From Ahaetulla prasina (taxonomy: Eukaryota; Chordata; Lepidosauria; Squamata; Colubridae), in NCBI RefSeq assembly GCF_028640845.1, contig NC_080540.1, positions 167,963,752 through 168,027,751 of the forward strand: a stretch of DNA of 64,000 nt. The letters are read 5' to 3'. Below are positions 11,401-22,289 of the stretch, in pieces (the first letter of the stretch is position 1; every line of letters starts with the position of its first letter). The translations under genes and the position numbers were made by a program. Under the pieces are notes generated by a model. That model was not told where the DNA came from and made no database searches. It was given only the letters and a program-made list of their open reading frames with translations.

Positions 11401-14400
11401 CCAACAATCGATTCTATACTCAAATTATGCTCAATCAGGGCTGCTCGACTGCCACTCCCTCCCTTAATCCTTTCTACCCTTCTCATCATTCGACTTTCCC
11501 CACCATCCTTCTCCTCGCTTTCCTACTTCCCCTCCTCTTTCCCACTTCTCACTACCATCCTTTCTAACCCTCTATCTTCTCCTCCTTCTTCTCCTCCTAT
11601 CCTTTCTTCTCCCTCCCTTCTTTCCTACCTACCTACCTGCCTATCTACTTTCTTCCTTCTTTACTCCTCTTTCCTTACCCTTTCCCTTCGGGAGTGGTTA
11701 TCGAGCAGTCCCGACTTTACACCATTCCAACTTGTTTAATTCTACCATTATTCCTGTACAATGGCAATCAATCAATTTATAATCTTCCCTTCCCCCACCA
11801 TTTCCCCTCCTCCCCGAGACTTCCCAGAACAGAATACAGGGTATTGTAACTAACAAACATAATCTAAAATATAACATAAAACATATTCCATTTCACACCA
11901 TCACACCATCACACTATCAATTCCCTTCTTTCTTAAACTCTAATACATAGCAATTCCTAACTTCACTCAAAAACTAATTGATATTTTTTAATCTGATACT
12001 TATTTTGAATATAATCAATCCACTTTCTCCATTCCAAAATATATTTTTCTTGTGTACAGTCTTTCAAATAGGCAGAAATTTTTGCCATTTCTGCTAAATT
12101 TGATACTTTACTAATCCATTCTCCAATTGTAGGTAAGTCTTCTTTCTTCCAATATTGTGCAATCAATAGTCTTACCACAGTTATTAAATTCAAAAACAGG
12201 TTTGTCTCTTTAACAGGGCAATCTGAATTATTCCTAATAAAAGAACTGTGGAACAAACTTGATCTTCTTTTTCAAAATGTTCTGCATAATCCACCATATT
12301 TTAATCCAAAAGGCTTTAACTTTTTTGCAAGTCCACCATATATGATAATAGGTAGCATCCTCACAATCACATCTCCACCATTTTGCTTTCACATTTGGAT
12401 ACATACATGACAGTTTTTTAGGATCTAAATGCCATCTATAAAACATTTTATAAAAAATTTCTCTTAAATTTTGTGCTTGCGTAAATTTAACATTCCTCTC
12501 CCAAATTTTTTCCCATGTTTCTAACATTATAGGTTGTTGAAAATTTTGTGCCCATTTTACCATACAATCTTTAACCAACTCCATTTCTGAATCAATTTCA
12601 ACCAATACATTATATAATCTCTTTATATGCTGTTGACCTTGATCTTTTGTTTGTTTTACCAAATTATCATCACTTTGCCTTATACCAATTTTCTGAACTT
12701 TTTTCCATCTAGATTGCAATTGTCCATACTGGAACCATGTATAATTTCTCCCTTCATCCCTCAATTTCTCCCTAGATTTTAACTGTAATTCCCCTTTTTC
12801 CATAGTCAAAAGCTCTTTGTAAGTGATAACCTTCATTTTTTGTAATATATTTATATTCTCTATCATATGTCTGGGGATAGTCCATATTGGTATCTTTCCA
12901 TCTAACTTATATTGATATTTTTTCCAAACCCTCAACAAAGCACTTCTGACCATATTATTCTTAAATGTCTTATCAATTTTCTTGTCATATATTACATCTG
13001 CATGCCATCCATATAACAAACCATAACCTTCGCTTTTTGATTGTCCCTTGCTGACAAGGCTGCCCCTACAGTCCAGATGGTTAACTAGCTTGTACTGGCA
13101 AACCAATTGAGAGTGACCCTCCCCTGATACAGGAAAGGTGGCTGTTGCCATTCTGTCTTACACACTTAATGCTGAAGCAGAGTGCTTGGGCAGGAAAGTC
13201 AAAGGAAATAAACGGGGAAAGGGGGGGGGAGGGAGGGCAGAAGTAACAAAAAAAGTTGTGCGATTCCTATGAAACTGAGAAAACAAGGGCCTGTAAATGC
13301 TGAACAGAAATCAAAGGCCATCAGATCATACTTCAGTTTCTATGGGGGGAATCTGGAGTCTGTTATCTGCAAGAGTTACATGGGATTTTGGGTGCCCTAT
13401 AGGTGACAGCGATGACAGCTGTGATACGGTGGCTATCCGAGCCAAACCACGAGGAGTGAGGAATGTCTTGTATCTGCATCAGGAGGCGGATGAGGATGAG
13501 GATGAAGAAGAAGACGAAGATGTGGAACAGGAACACGAAGGCAAGAAAGTAGTGGTAAGTGCTAGAAGAACTGGTGAATTCACAAGTATACAACAAGGCT
13601 CGGGGGCTTCTGCTGTAGCTAAAACATGAGGGCTACAGTGTGTTGTGGACTGTCGGCCGCCAGCCCCTCCAGCAGCCAAATCGGAGGAGGAGGAGGCATG
13701 GGAGTCAAGGTCAGCATCAGGGCAACCTGAGAGCTCTGAGGGGGAAGAGGGAGTGGAGCTGGCAGAGAGAGAGACAGAGGCGGAGCCTGGGCCATCCATC
13801 AGCCCTCAGATGGAGAGTCAACAGCCCCCAGGTCTGGAGGTAACTGATGAGGAAGAGGAGGAACAGCTGAGTCCAGTGCCTGATGCATGGATGCGCAGAA
13901 GGCAGAGGAGAGGAGAGCAGAGGAAATCCGTGGGCTGATCCCAGGGAAGGAAGAGCCACCACTGCTATCAAAGCCCCACCCTAGCTCTGGGAATAAAAGG
14001 CAGGGGGAAGAGATGAATAGATGTGGCAGACAAGTATTCATCTTCGTCCGGCCAGCCGGACTTGTTAGCCTGCCATGAGAAAGAAACTTTTTGCCAGGGC
14101 TGCTGGGACTCCTAATTAAAGGAATCTTGAGTTCACTTCAGGGAGTCTGTCATGTTTAGGGAGCTGGGTCAGAACATAGTGTTTCTCCTAGTTAAAACAG
14201 TCTGCTTGTTTGGAATAATTGTGGCTGCAGAGGGCAGGTCACTTGGATTGCTCGACTTCTCTTAGGCAAAACTTTGAGCATGATCAAAGTGTTAGCAGAT
14301 ACTGCCTGATCACGGTTGGGACTCAGTTTACCATTGGGTCTTAGTTTCAAGCAAAGGAATCATTATTACTCTCGGAATGCAGCTTCTCAGAGTGTTTTGC

Positions 14401-15767
14401 ATATGTTATTTTTCCTCCTAGCCCTTAGGGCTACAACCATAAAGATGGAGCAGTACCTGATGTAGAATTTTTAGCAGTTTTTAATATTTGGATTCTAATT
14501 TTATTTAATGGGTTTTATTGTTTTAAACGGATTTTAATTTGGCCTTATATTTAATAAGTTTTTTAATTATTGTTTTTATTGTGTACCTTTTTATTGTTTT
14601 ACTTGGCTGTGAACCGCCCTGAGTCCTTCGGGAGAAGGGCGGTATAAAAGTTTAATTAATAAATAATAATAAAAATGTGGAAACTGAAAGGGATGTTTTT
14701 GGTTTTTTTAAAAAAAAAGGAAGGAAAAAGCAGTATTTTACTGCTAGGATATGTTTTCTCTTGACTTACAGATGCCGACAAACATAAACTGTGCTTAATG
14801 GATTGTCTTAAAATGCAGAACACTATTTTAAGGTCACAGATGACAGTTTAAGAATTTAAGCTCTTTTTCTCAGAGTTCTGCTTGTGAGACTCCATCAAGC
14901 ACGAGTCACGAGAAGCTGTTTTTATGTACTGGCGTCGGCACATGAACTTTCTTTTCAGCATATGGTTCTCTTGAGTCTTAGCGCTACGCCTGTTGGCAGC
15001 TTCATTTCTCTGCTTTTTAACGTTCACGTTCGGAACGCATCAAAGTTCATTAATTCGAACCCTTTCGATCTGGTCCTGCAATGTCACATTTCCAGCCTTT
15101 GATAGATACCGCCTGCTTCTTGGGATGTTAGCCTGCAGTGAGCCTGGAAGGGATTCTCCTCTGAAGCAGCTCTGCCTAGATGTAGCTTTATAGCTCTCTC
15201 AGGACAGGCAGCAGCCTTCTTGGAAGCAGCCGTACTATTTCAGAGGGCAGGCGAGATACGTGGGTGGGGGGCAGTCTGTCAATGCTCTTTCAGTGCTTAG
15301 TGGCATGTGACATGTCCCATCAGTGACAGTAACGGGAAAGATTTGGCTGAGAACTCTGGGGACACTGGAATTGGCTATACTCTGAATTAAGGGCTCCTTT
15401 TGGACAGATATGACATTCAAAACAGTATTATTTTAATAAAAAAAAACCAAACAAGAACCTTCAGTCAACTAAGGTCTAATGCCAAGAGTCTTACTCACAC
15501 TTCTTAGTTATTTTCATATGACAGATTTTGGAAGATTTGTCCAACATCTGACCCAGCCAATACAGATTCCTTCAGGGTCAACCTGTGTTAAAATTCTTGG
15601 TTTATTTTTGGTTTTTTCTCTATCTCTACCAGGTGTTCTTCACCCGCAATGGAAAGATTATTGGCAAGAAAGATGCAGTGGTGCCACCGGGGGGCTTTTA
15701 TCCCACCATTGGGATGCTGAGCAGCGGGGAGAAGGTCAAGGTGGATCTGCATCCACTCAGCGGCTAA
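2410..15767 (+). CDS. SPRYD3: SPRYD3 gene, last four coding exons (partial, 3' end)
   Basis: SPRY domain-containing protein 3, a vertebrate protein with two SPRY (B30.2-like) domains and no established enzymatic activity; SPRY domains usually bind protein partners. Coding exons seen are 2410-2467, 9854-9973, 13403-13554 and 15633-15767, all with AG/GT borders and matching phases, giving 154 in-frame C-terminal codons. The translated pieces read [19 protein letters not shown], then [20 protein letters not shown] and onward, then an acidic linker, then [17 protein letters not shown], ending DLHPLSG and TAA. This follows the second SPRY domain of the vertebrate family as I remember it. Earlier exons (first SPRY domain and start) are not in the window. 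The gene converges on TNS2, matching mammalian synteny. No frameshift or stop is seen. Confidence 0.96.
2468..5007. other. SPRYD3 intron, no recognisable element
   Basis: AT-rich intronic sequence after the exon at 2410. I see no open frame with family similarity, no tandem repeat of note and no TIR pair. Confidence 0.6.
5008..5386. mobile_element. TA-flanked palindromic MITE, copy A
   Basis: Terminal inverted repeats caggtactcctcggctta and the complementary taagtcgaggactacctg, flanked by TA on both sides (5006-5007 and 5387-5388). Subterminal blocks gttaagtgaatc and tcattgac recur in all copies. TA duplication suggests the Tc1/mariner superfamily (inference). Confidence 0.8.
5525..5916. mobile_element. 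TA-flanked palindromic MITE, copy B
   Basis: Same family and orientation as copy A, ends cagatagttctcgactt and aagtcaaggaccacctg, TA on both flanks. It lies only about 140 bp from copy A. Confidence 0.8.
6106..6237. mobile_element. Short palindromic hAT-like MITE
   Basis: Nearly perfect inverted repeat: cttggcaactttt-aagcctgg and ggacttcaactcccag on the left, their complements on the right. Ends caggggtctcc and ggacacccctg. Flanks ctgtaggg and ctctaggc agree at 6 of 8 positions. Confidence 0.75.
6947..7070. mobile_element. Short palindromic hAT MITE with perfect target duplication
   Basis: A 124-bp palindrome, ends caggggtctcc and gagacccctg, flanked by identical gtctaagc at 6939-6946 and 7071-7078. 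The 8-bp duplication is the hAT hallmark. Confidence 0.9.
7079..7886. other. SPRYD3 intron, unique-looking sequence
   Basis: Moderately GC-rich intronic sequence with overlapping open frames on both strands (for example 7923-7363 minus). Their translations have no recognisable domain and no supporting splice pattern. No repeat is recognised. Confidence 0.5.
7887..8273. mobile_element. Palindromic MITE (copy C)
   Basis: Same family as copy A, opposite orientation, ends caggtagtcctcgacgtac and gtcaaggactacctg. The right flank is TA; the left flank is cg, so one duplication has decayed. Confidence 0.75.
8950..9471. mobile_element. hAT-like element carrying nested insertions
   Basis: Outer ends cagggttcactaacccttgg and aaggttggggaccacttg lie between tcttaagt (8942-8949) and tcttaaat (9472-9479), 7 of 8 identical. 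Inside are the right half of a short palindromic MITE (9103-9155) and a minus-strand SINE (9154-9412). Confidence 0.65.
9154..9412 (-). mobile_element. tRNA-derived SINE, minus strand
   Basis: Read on the minus strand: a tRNA-like head with box B-like ggttcaagccc, the block aggttgactcagccttcc, and the tail ctgagtcttcggagaagggc-gggatataaatg. It has the same structure as the copy at 27564. Confidence 0.75.
9854..9973 (+). CDS. SPRYD3: SPRYD3 exon (SPRY core)
   Basis: A 120-bp exon between a tttgcag acceptor and a GTGAGC donor. It encodes [20 protein letters not shown] followed by [19 protein letters not shown], the core of the second SPRY domain (the GDIMGCG turn is typical of SPRY folds). It ends one base into the Gly codon completed by the next exon. 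Confidence 0.97.
10076..10533. mobile_element. TA-flanked MITE with long inverted ends
   Basis: Ends ccgtatttttcggagtataa plus gacgcacc and the complement ggtgcgtcttatactccaaa, flanked by TA (10074-10075, 10534-10535). Purine/pyrimidine-rich interior. Probably Tc1/mariner-type. Confidence 0.75.
10540..11289. other. SPRYD3 intron, no recognisable element
   Basis: Ordinary intronic sequence; nothing recognised on either strand. Confidence 0.5.
11290..13040 (-). mobile_element. L1 LINE, 5'-truncated, minus strand
   Basis: The minus-strand frame 13040-12234 encodes the C-terminal part of L1 ORF2 ([29 protein letters not shown] [20 protein letters not shown], and the Cys/His segment [20 protein letters not shown]). 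After a frameshift near 12245 it continues as [19 protein letters not shown]. Polypurine sequence on the minus strand (11440-11700) fits an L1 3' UTR. The 5' truncation is near 13040, where the similarity stops. Confidence 0.85.
13403..13554 (+). CDS. SPRYD3: SPRYD3 exon with acidic linker
   Basis: A 152-bp exon (acceptor ccctatag, donor GTAAGT) that begins with [10 protein letters not shown] and carries [10 protein letters not shown] followed by a run of Asp/Glu ([18 protein letters not shown]), then KKVV. The acidic stretch sits as a loop inside the second SPRY domain and is also acidic in mammals. Tandem GAG/GAT/GAA codons make its length likely to vary. A candidate solo LTR lies about 80 bp beyond the donor. 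Confidence 0.95.
13632..14176 (+). mobile_element. Candidate solo LTR (Ty3/Gypsy-like)
   Basis: A ~540-bp unit from tgttgtggactgtcggccgc to gagctgggtcagaaca (TG...CA ends), flanked by cagtg and tagtg. It holds gggaataaaaggc (TATA-like or poly-A signal) two-thirds along and an acidic open frame 13645-13938 ([39 protein letters not shown]). LTRs with such acidic-basic frames occur in reptile genomes, but no internal retroelement region is present, so this stays a candidate. Confidence 0.45.
14470..14675 (+). mobile_element. L2-type LINE 3' tail
   Basis: AT-rich 3' UTR ending in gtgaaccgccctgagtcctt, cgggagaagggcggtataaa and AATA-rich repeats. The same tail terminates the element at 35284-36125. 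Confidence 0.75.
14680..15632. other. SPRYD3 last intron, remainder
   Basis: Unique-looking intronic sequence up to the polypyrimidine tract and acceptor at 15632. No repeat recognised. Confidence 0.5.
15633..15767 (+). CDS. SPRYD3: SPRYD3 terminal coding exon
   Basis: Acceptor ctctaccag, then 44 codons and TAA at 15765-15767. It encodes [20 protein letters not shown], then [16 protein letters not shown] and the C-terminus VDLHPLSG. This closes the second SPRY domain. The exon continues into the 3' UTR. Confidence 0.97.
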   Translation: MFFTRNGKIIGKKDAVVPPGGFYPTIGMLSSGEKVKVDLHPLSG

Positions 15768-17530
15768 AGATCAAGGGCTGGAGAATACGCCTCTTCTGCC
15801 ACTCCGCAGGCTGCCAGATTGCCCTGGCTGTTCTTCATTGCAACTTCGGCCATTGCCTCCTTCTTGACATGGGGCCATATAGAGAGATATTTGTCTATCT
15901 AATAACACCTGAGCCACTTTTCTTGTCTCTTTCCTGCCTGCTTGATTGCAACTGTTTTAATACTGGAAAAATCGTGAGGCTCTTTATTTCCAAGCGGGTC
16001 AGGGATTCGTTCCTGGAACAAAGTACTTATCTCTTTCGGCTCATAATGTTCCATTAATTACTGTTTCTGAGGGCAGGACAGCTCTTTGAGTTTACATGGT
16101 TGAAAAAGAGCCTGGAATATAGCCTAGCCTAATTCAGCTCTGGGGTATCCATGATCCTGTTGCTAAGGGGATTATTGAATTGCAGATGGAACAGGTCAGT
16201 TCCTCTTGCCTAGTGACATGAACTATTTGCATTATTATATCTAGTACGCTGGACACCTCATTCTTTAGTGTGAGCCAGTCTCAAAAGTCTTATCTAAGAT
16301 ATTTTTCTCTGGAGCCCATCAGTGCGAGAAAAACCCCTATGTTGTTTTTTTTAAAAAAATTATGGGCTCCTTATTTGAATCTAAGCTGGCATTTAGAAAT
16401 TCCCAGGATCCAACTTTTTTTTTCCAAGGACTTTTGGGGAGAATGATGGAAAGCCAGGGAAGACTCTTTCTTGGACTGTACTTCCCAACTTATGTTTGAT
16501 AAGCCAAGATCCAGCACTTTTTTTCAAATCATAGTTTACAGATGAAGTCTAATGATGAATTCTCTGCTGTCCTACTCAGCTAATCTCGGGGATGTTGGGG
16601 TGGGTGGGAGGCCATTGGCAAAATTTGGAGGCAGATATTTTCTGCCCCCTCCCTCTTATCCTGAGCTTCTGAGAGCTCCCTAATATTCCTTCTATATGTT
16701 GTTATGATCTGGGTGCAATGCTGCTGTATATCTCTATTGATGGAGAAGAGGGTGGAATGTGAAATCTGTACTGTAACTTGATTGTAAAGTGTTCATCCTT
16801 CACCCTTCATTCTTCTCTGCTGAAGTTAAAAGAGGACCGGTCCTTAGGTATGTAGGCCGGCCCTTCTTTTCAGGCCCCTCCCTTGTTCTCTACATTGTAT
16901 TTGCTCTGTCATAGCCATACCCCATTGCAGAAATAACAGAGGCTACGGGAAGGGGGACAACCCGTCTGGATGCTATGTGTGTAGATGTGGTCGAACGACC
17001 GATAGGAGAAGCCAAAGAGTAGCAGCTGCTTTGAGCCACGGGAGAAAGGGTCCTACTTTCTCTTAACTTCTCTGCCTCTGTATTTTCATGGGCAATTTTG
17101 CTGCTAAAATGATGATCTGAGAATTGGGGGTTGAAGAAGGGACGGTCCTAAGGAAAAACAAAAAATTGGGTTGGCTCCCTCTGGTGGTGTGAATGACCTG
17201 CCTTTGTTGTCACAGCCCCGCTTTGTATGTTGGGAGAGCAGGAGCAACAGTTTGATCTCTTCCTTCCGTGCTCATGTTTTGCCAACAATCCTCCCTGCCA
17301 CTTGCGATTATGAGAAGATTGTAATCCCTGCTTGCTGAAGATGGTGGTTTCCTCCCCATCTGCTGCTCAAAGCGATCCGGCATCTGGCTGCAGAACACAA
17401 GGATACAGGCTTGCTGGTGTGCACGGGGGCATCACAAGCTTGTAAATGTGCTGCTGTTGACTTAAATTGCTGCACCGAGCCTTGGAGAGTACAGATGTTG
17501 CTCTCTTTCGCTCTGTCCTGTTGTGTATTT

Positions 17531-17658
17531 TAGCGTTTCTCAACCTAGGGAACTTTTGAGACATGGGGACTTCAACTCCCAGAACTCTTGAGCCAGCATG
17601 GGGAGTTCTGGGAATTGAAGTCCACCCATCTGAAAGCTCCCAAGGTTGAGAAACACCC
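17531..17658. mobile_element. Palindromic MITE inside the SPRYD3 3' UTR
   Basis: Ends gcgtttctcaacctaggga and caaggttgagaaacaccc are complementary, and the centre holds paired ggacttcaactcccagaac and gttctgggaattgaagtcc. It is related to the short hAT MITEs at 6947 and 55277. Transcribed, it could fold into a long hairpin. Confidence 0.7.
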
Positions 17659-17767
17659 CGGTGAAGTTTGTTCTTCTACACTGCAGGCCTGCCTTGAACA
17701 GACTTCTCTTCCCTTCAGCTCTGGGTGCTTCTGCTGCACTTTTTGTAGCCAGAATCTTTATACACTT

Positions 17768-17773
17768 AATAAA
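17768..17773 (+). terminator. Polyadenylation signal AATAAA of SPRYD3
   Basis: Canonical AATAAA, followed by moderately T/G-rich sequence, about 2 kb after the stop codon. It is the best candidate for SPRYD3 3' end formation. Confidence 0.55.
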
Positions 17774-18180
17774 GTTGGCATTTCCACCTGGAATGGCTAC
17801 TAGTTTCATTAATAGCGTTTTACTGCTTTCTGTTTCTCATCAGTGTTTCTTTGAGGTGTATTTTGTAATTTAAAAGAATTTTCTAGCTAGGTAATTTTTA
17901 AACATTAAACTAGCCTCCAAAAAAAACAACAACCCTAAAAATGAAATTGTTTTGAGTACTTTATCCTACAATGAAATATGTACTGTATGTATTTTCCTCC
18001 TTTATTATTTTTATAAATATCTCAAGGCGGCAACATATCCAACACAGTTTCCTCCTACTTTCCCCACAACATCCCTGTGAAGTGAGTTGGGCTGAGAGAG
18101 ACTGACTGGCCCAAGGTCACCCAGCCAGTGACCTTAACCACTAGGAAGACGATGGGGGAAAATACTTCTCTATCATTGCC

Positions 18181-18183
18181 ATT

Positions 18184-18218
<35 letters not shown>

Positions 18219-18268
18219 TTTTATTTTATTTTATTTTATTTTATTTTATTTTATTTTATTTTATTTAT
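18181..18268. repeat. (TTTA)n-(TTTTA)n repeat at a SINE tail
   Basis: Tetra- then pentanucleotide T/A repeat abutting the 3' end of the minus-strand SINE that follows; an expanded SINE tail. Confidence 0.9.
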
Positions 18269-18391
18269 TTACATTTATATCCCGCCCTTCTCCGAAGACT
18301 CAGGGCGGCTTACAGTGTGTAAGGCAATAGTCTCATTCTATTTGTATATTTACAAAGTCAACTTATTGCCCCCCCCAACAATCTGGGTCCT
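18260..18391 (-). mobile_element. SINE fragment, minus strand
   Basis: The 3' half of the same SINE as at 9154 (gcccttctccgaagactcag, aaagtcaacttattgcccc, aacaatctgggtcc). The tRNA-like head is missing. Confidence 0.75.
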
Positions 18392-19078
18392 TTTATTTTA
18401 ATAAAGTAGTTAATCATAGTGACTGGAAACCTTTTTAAAAAACCCAATGCTATGCTCCCACAAAACTGCTTTAAAGGAGTATTTTAGTATTAGAGAGGGA
18501 TAGTGCCATAACACTATGACCTGATTAAAAATCAAGGTTCGGCAAGATAATTCAAACAGCAGGGATTGGAAGGTCACAATAATGCCACAATGATAAGATA
18601 AAATGATACAATAGCTTTTAAGCAGCATTAGCCTTTCTGATGCAGATGTTGCAGGAAAATGTATTTTAAGATTCCGTTCTATCTGAATGCATCCATATAT
18701 GTGGTTTATAAATAAACTCATTATGAAATCAATAGCAGTAGCATGTAAATATGTTCTTTTAAAATGGAACCTTTTGGAGGAAGCTTTTTTTAATAAAAAA
18801 TTATAGCTGAAAATATGCTCCACAAAACTGAAAAACGGGAAGTAGCATTGAGGGTTTCTATCACTGGGGGGAATATTTTTCTTTCCTTTCAAAAAAAAAT
18901 GTAAACAACTGAAGCAACACTAGAAACACCACCCATCAATCACACGAATATATAGCTCAGAGTTGCTGGAGTGTACGGTGGGCGGCATATAAATTTAATA
19001 AATAAAAGTGATGCCACAATAATGTCTCCTCTAAAATAAGCAAGGAAAGCATTTCCTCAATGAAATCCTTTGACAGGT

Positions 19079-19632
19079 CATGTGTGTCAAACTATTCCAT
19101 GGAGGGTTGTGTTTGACTTTGGGGGAGGGTGGGGCAGGATGGATGTGGTCAGTTTGATGTCACTCATGTCAGGGGCACTTGTGGCCAAGTGCTAAGGCAG
19201 GACTTCACTCAGACCCTCATTATAACCTCCCTCCCTCTTCATTCTTCTTCCTCGCTTTCCTTATTTTTCTCTTCCTTGCTATCTTCCTTTTTCTTTCACT
19301 TTCTTCTTTCCTGCCCCTTCTTGCATGTTCAAATGCAAAAGGGGAAGCATTTCTCCTTTTGTTTTGCTTTTAATTTGCTTTGCTAGCCCTCTGCCAGCGA
19401 TAATGGGGCGGCCCCCCCCCACAGGCCCCATTTTCGGCCATGATGGTCTCCTGCAGCCTCTACCAGCTATAATGGAGCTTGGGGGCCACACACATCCCCC
19501 CCACGGACCCCATTTTTGTTGGCAGAGGCACAGCGGGCTACTCCTTTGCTGTTTCCAGGGCGGCCCTGTCGGCCAGATCTAAGCACCCTGTGGGCCGGAT
19601 CCAACCCGCAGGCCTTGAATTTGACACCTCTG
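19079..19632. mobile_element. hAT-like non-autonomous element
   Basis: Begins catgtgtgtcaaactattcc and ends ccttgaatttgacacctctg, the typical gtgtcaaa/tttgacac inverted ends of a vertebrate hAT family; the right part holds gggccggatccaacccgcag. The flanks do not show a clear 8-bp duplication. Confidence 0.55.
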
Positions 19633-19639
19633 GCTTAAA

Positions 19640-19901
19640 TGACTAGAATTTAGATTAAAAATTCCTTCAGGAATTCTACCTAGCGAAACTTAATACTCAG
19701 TAGTAGTCTCTTCATTTCCTACCCCAATACACAAGGACACATTTCCAAAAAGCAATACAAGGCACTCCAATTTCTTTTCCTGGTATGTTAATTTTGAATA
19801 AACAGGAAACGGGTTGTCATTTGTACAGAAGATAAAAATACAGATATAAAAAATAATAGTGCTGCAGCTTTCTCTCCCCTGCCCGCCCTCCCCCTTCACA
19901 A

Positions 19902-19934
<33 letters not shown>

Positions 19935-22289
19935 TATATTATCAAGACATCTCTTGCTAACATTCAGATATAAATTCTTTAGTAGACAAAATAAAACTCT
20001 GTACTAAACCCAACCCTCCCCTTCCCGCCACTTTCCAAGATCGGAAGGCACATTTGTAGAGCAGCAGCACTCTCCTCACTAGCTCACATGATAATGTCCT
20101 CTACTGTCAATGACCCATCTTGAAGATGCTGGTGGGGGGAATCTCTTGCGTGAATCTCACCAGAGGTGCTCCACCAAGAACAGGGACTCCACCAAGCACA
20201 ACTGCTATTTGCTTTCATGGTACTTAAGCTGGCATGTCTTAATGGGAGGCTGGTTCAACCGATTGCACCTAAGCACATGAGGAATTAATATACTATGCTT
20301 ATTAAGAATACAATTCTGAATTGGATTTTTTTTAAAAAAAGCAAACTTCTAGTCTGGTGGGGAAGGAAAATACACACAGGCTGGTCTTCTGGAATGAAAA
20401 ACTCAAAAACCAGAAATAATTAAAACGGGACTTCTGTTGCATCAAGGTTTTTTAAGCCCTTCGCCGCCTCCTGTGCCTTAATCCTGCGACTGCTCATATA
20501 TTCTGCTGTATGCTATCCAGCTGGAGAGAGAAACTCTTTAAATAGTTGTATAGGAAAGTGCCTCCTGAGTGTCTGAAGAGTGTCATTAAAATGGGTTTGG
20601 GAGCTAACAAACTGCTAAAATGAACGTTGATCACCTGCCCAGTTTCTAAACTTAGGCAGAGGTCTGCATCAGGCATGTCAGAAGCAAAAAATGGTGTTCA
20701 GTAACCAGACAATTGATCTTTTGAGAAATGAGCTGCATGTGATATATGTCCTCCCCAACCAATTATTTGGATTTTAGCTCCTTGCTTAAAGCTAAGAGTC
20801 AAAATCAGCGAGATGTCCAGATGATTTTCCTTGAAATCCAGATCACTTTCACTGTGGAGAACCAACATATCCTTCTTGGACCTATTACGTTCTAGAGTCC
20901 TACTGCTTTCCACTTTGAATTGAAATGGGAGCAATGTACCTTGCTCATCCCAATATCTTTTTAACCCTACGGAGCATCCTCTAGTCTTAGCAGTATCTGC
21001 AAGGTCTTTGGGAACTGAGAATCCACACTCTGCCCAACACTGACCCTTCATCACATACAATTGCCTAATGCTGCACATGTTTCTCCATTATAGAACTCGA
21101 TGGCCAAGGTATTTATGGCCTATTGTCAGTTGGAATATTTTACATCAACAACTTAAGCATTATGCGTCTGTTCCAGCTTCTCATCACAAGACGGTGGAAT
21201 GTATGTACCTCTCACGCAGTTGGCAGTATTTTCATATACAGAGCTTAAAAGCGTTTTCTTGCTTTAATCGGTTTGCCATTTCGATGTAGAGCCTACACTG
21301 GCCAAAACGTTTGCATGCATTACAAATAAAATAAGATGCAATCCTTAATGAGATTTTTTTTGGGGGGGGACGAAGACTCTTGGACTACTTGTGAGTTTTG
21401 TGTCCCTCTACTTGGTCACCATTTCCATGATATTGACGAATTCATGATGTATCCGTTCGTTTTTCCTTCTGTTCTCAGTTTCAATTCAGAATGAAAATCA
21501 AGCACTGGAGCGAGTTCAAGAGTTGTTGAACTACAGTAGCAGCTTGCACTAATTGTATCCCAGATCAGACGTTCACACAGAGCAGCACTGAACAGCAGCA
21601 GCACAATTGGTTACCCAAACATGTTGTAACTTGAAAGGGGAAGGTGAAAATCAAAGTAGCTTAACTCCAGGCTTCAGAGACAACAGCACTGGATTATAGG
21701 AGTTTTCAGACCCAGTAAATCAGTAAGGCCAACAATCAGTTAGGAAACTGGAGGGAAGCTTTCTATTTTTTTCAAAAAAGACCATGCATTGAAGAATCCC
21801 CCCCAAAAACTACAGCTAGAACCTGAGTTTGTATAATTCAAAGAATAATTCATTGCTTTATACAAAGCTGGGCACCACTTTGTCTAATGAAAGAAAACAA
21901 TTTAGGATTTGATAACACCTTACAAATAAAGACTGTCATGCCTAATCTGCTTGTTGGAGTGAGATACAAGATTGGTCCTCCAGTGCCCTGTTTCTCCATT
22001 ACAAAGTGGCGTGCTTGTCCAGAGCAATGCTGTTTGTAGAAGGAAAGGCCGCTTGAATATTTTTTTCTCAGGTGGTTAGGGTTAGGGTTATGTTTTCCGC
22101 CAGAAGTCTGGTGGTTCTTAAATGTGCCTCAAAGTAAATTTAGTGTGATCTTTGGCCTGGCTAGAGAAATCTCTCTCTTCTTCATCTGTACAAAAAATGC
22201 TTCCTCACCCTGGATGCTTTAGAATGCATTTAGCTATAGTCAGATCACAAAATCTTGGCTTATGGAAGAAGTAGCACACTTCCGTTAAG
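19640..22289. other. Intergenic region between SPRYD3 and TNS2 3' ends
   Basis: Repeat-poor sequence apart from a short (TA)n at 19903-19922. No supported gene; open frames here (for example 21078-20698 minus) carry no recognisable domain. Part may belong to a longer TNS2 3' UTR. Confidence 0.5.

Larger units (their letters stand above)
15768..17790 (+). other. SPRYD3: SPRYD3 3' UTR (inferred extent)
   Basis: Sequence after the SPRYD3 stop without splice signals or further coding potential. AATAAA at 17768-17773 is the first convincing polyadenylation signal on the plus strand, giving a UTR of about 2 kb. The UTR contains a palindromic hAT-like element at about 17531-17658. The exact cleavage site is not visible. 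Confidence 0.6.

Noticed and set aside
11380..11739. Pyrimidine-rich plus-strand frames (Pro/Ser/Leu-rich)
   Set aside because: Reverse complement of the polypurine L1 3' UTR; low complexity.
13645..13938. Acidic 97-codon open frame as a possible protein-coding gene
   Set aside because: Lies within the candidate LTR, has no recognisable domain and no splice connection to SPRYD3.
20698..21289. Possible gene between SPRYD3 and TNS2
   Set aside because: Short frames with no recognisable domain; the convergent 3' ends leave this as intergenic or UTR sequence.
22074..22090. Telomere-like TTAGGG motif
   Set aside because: Only about two and a half units; too short to be an interstitial telomeric array.
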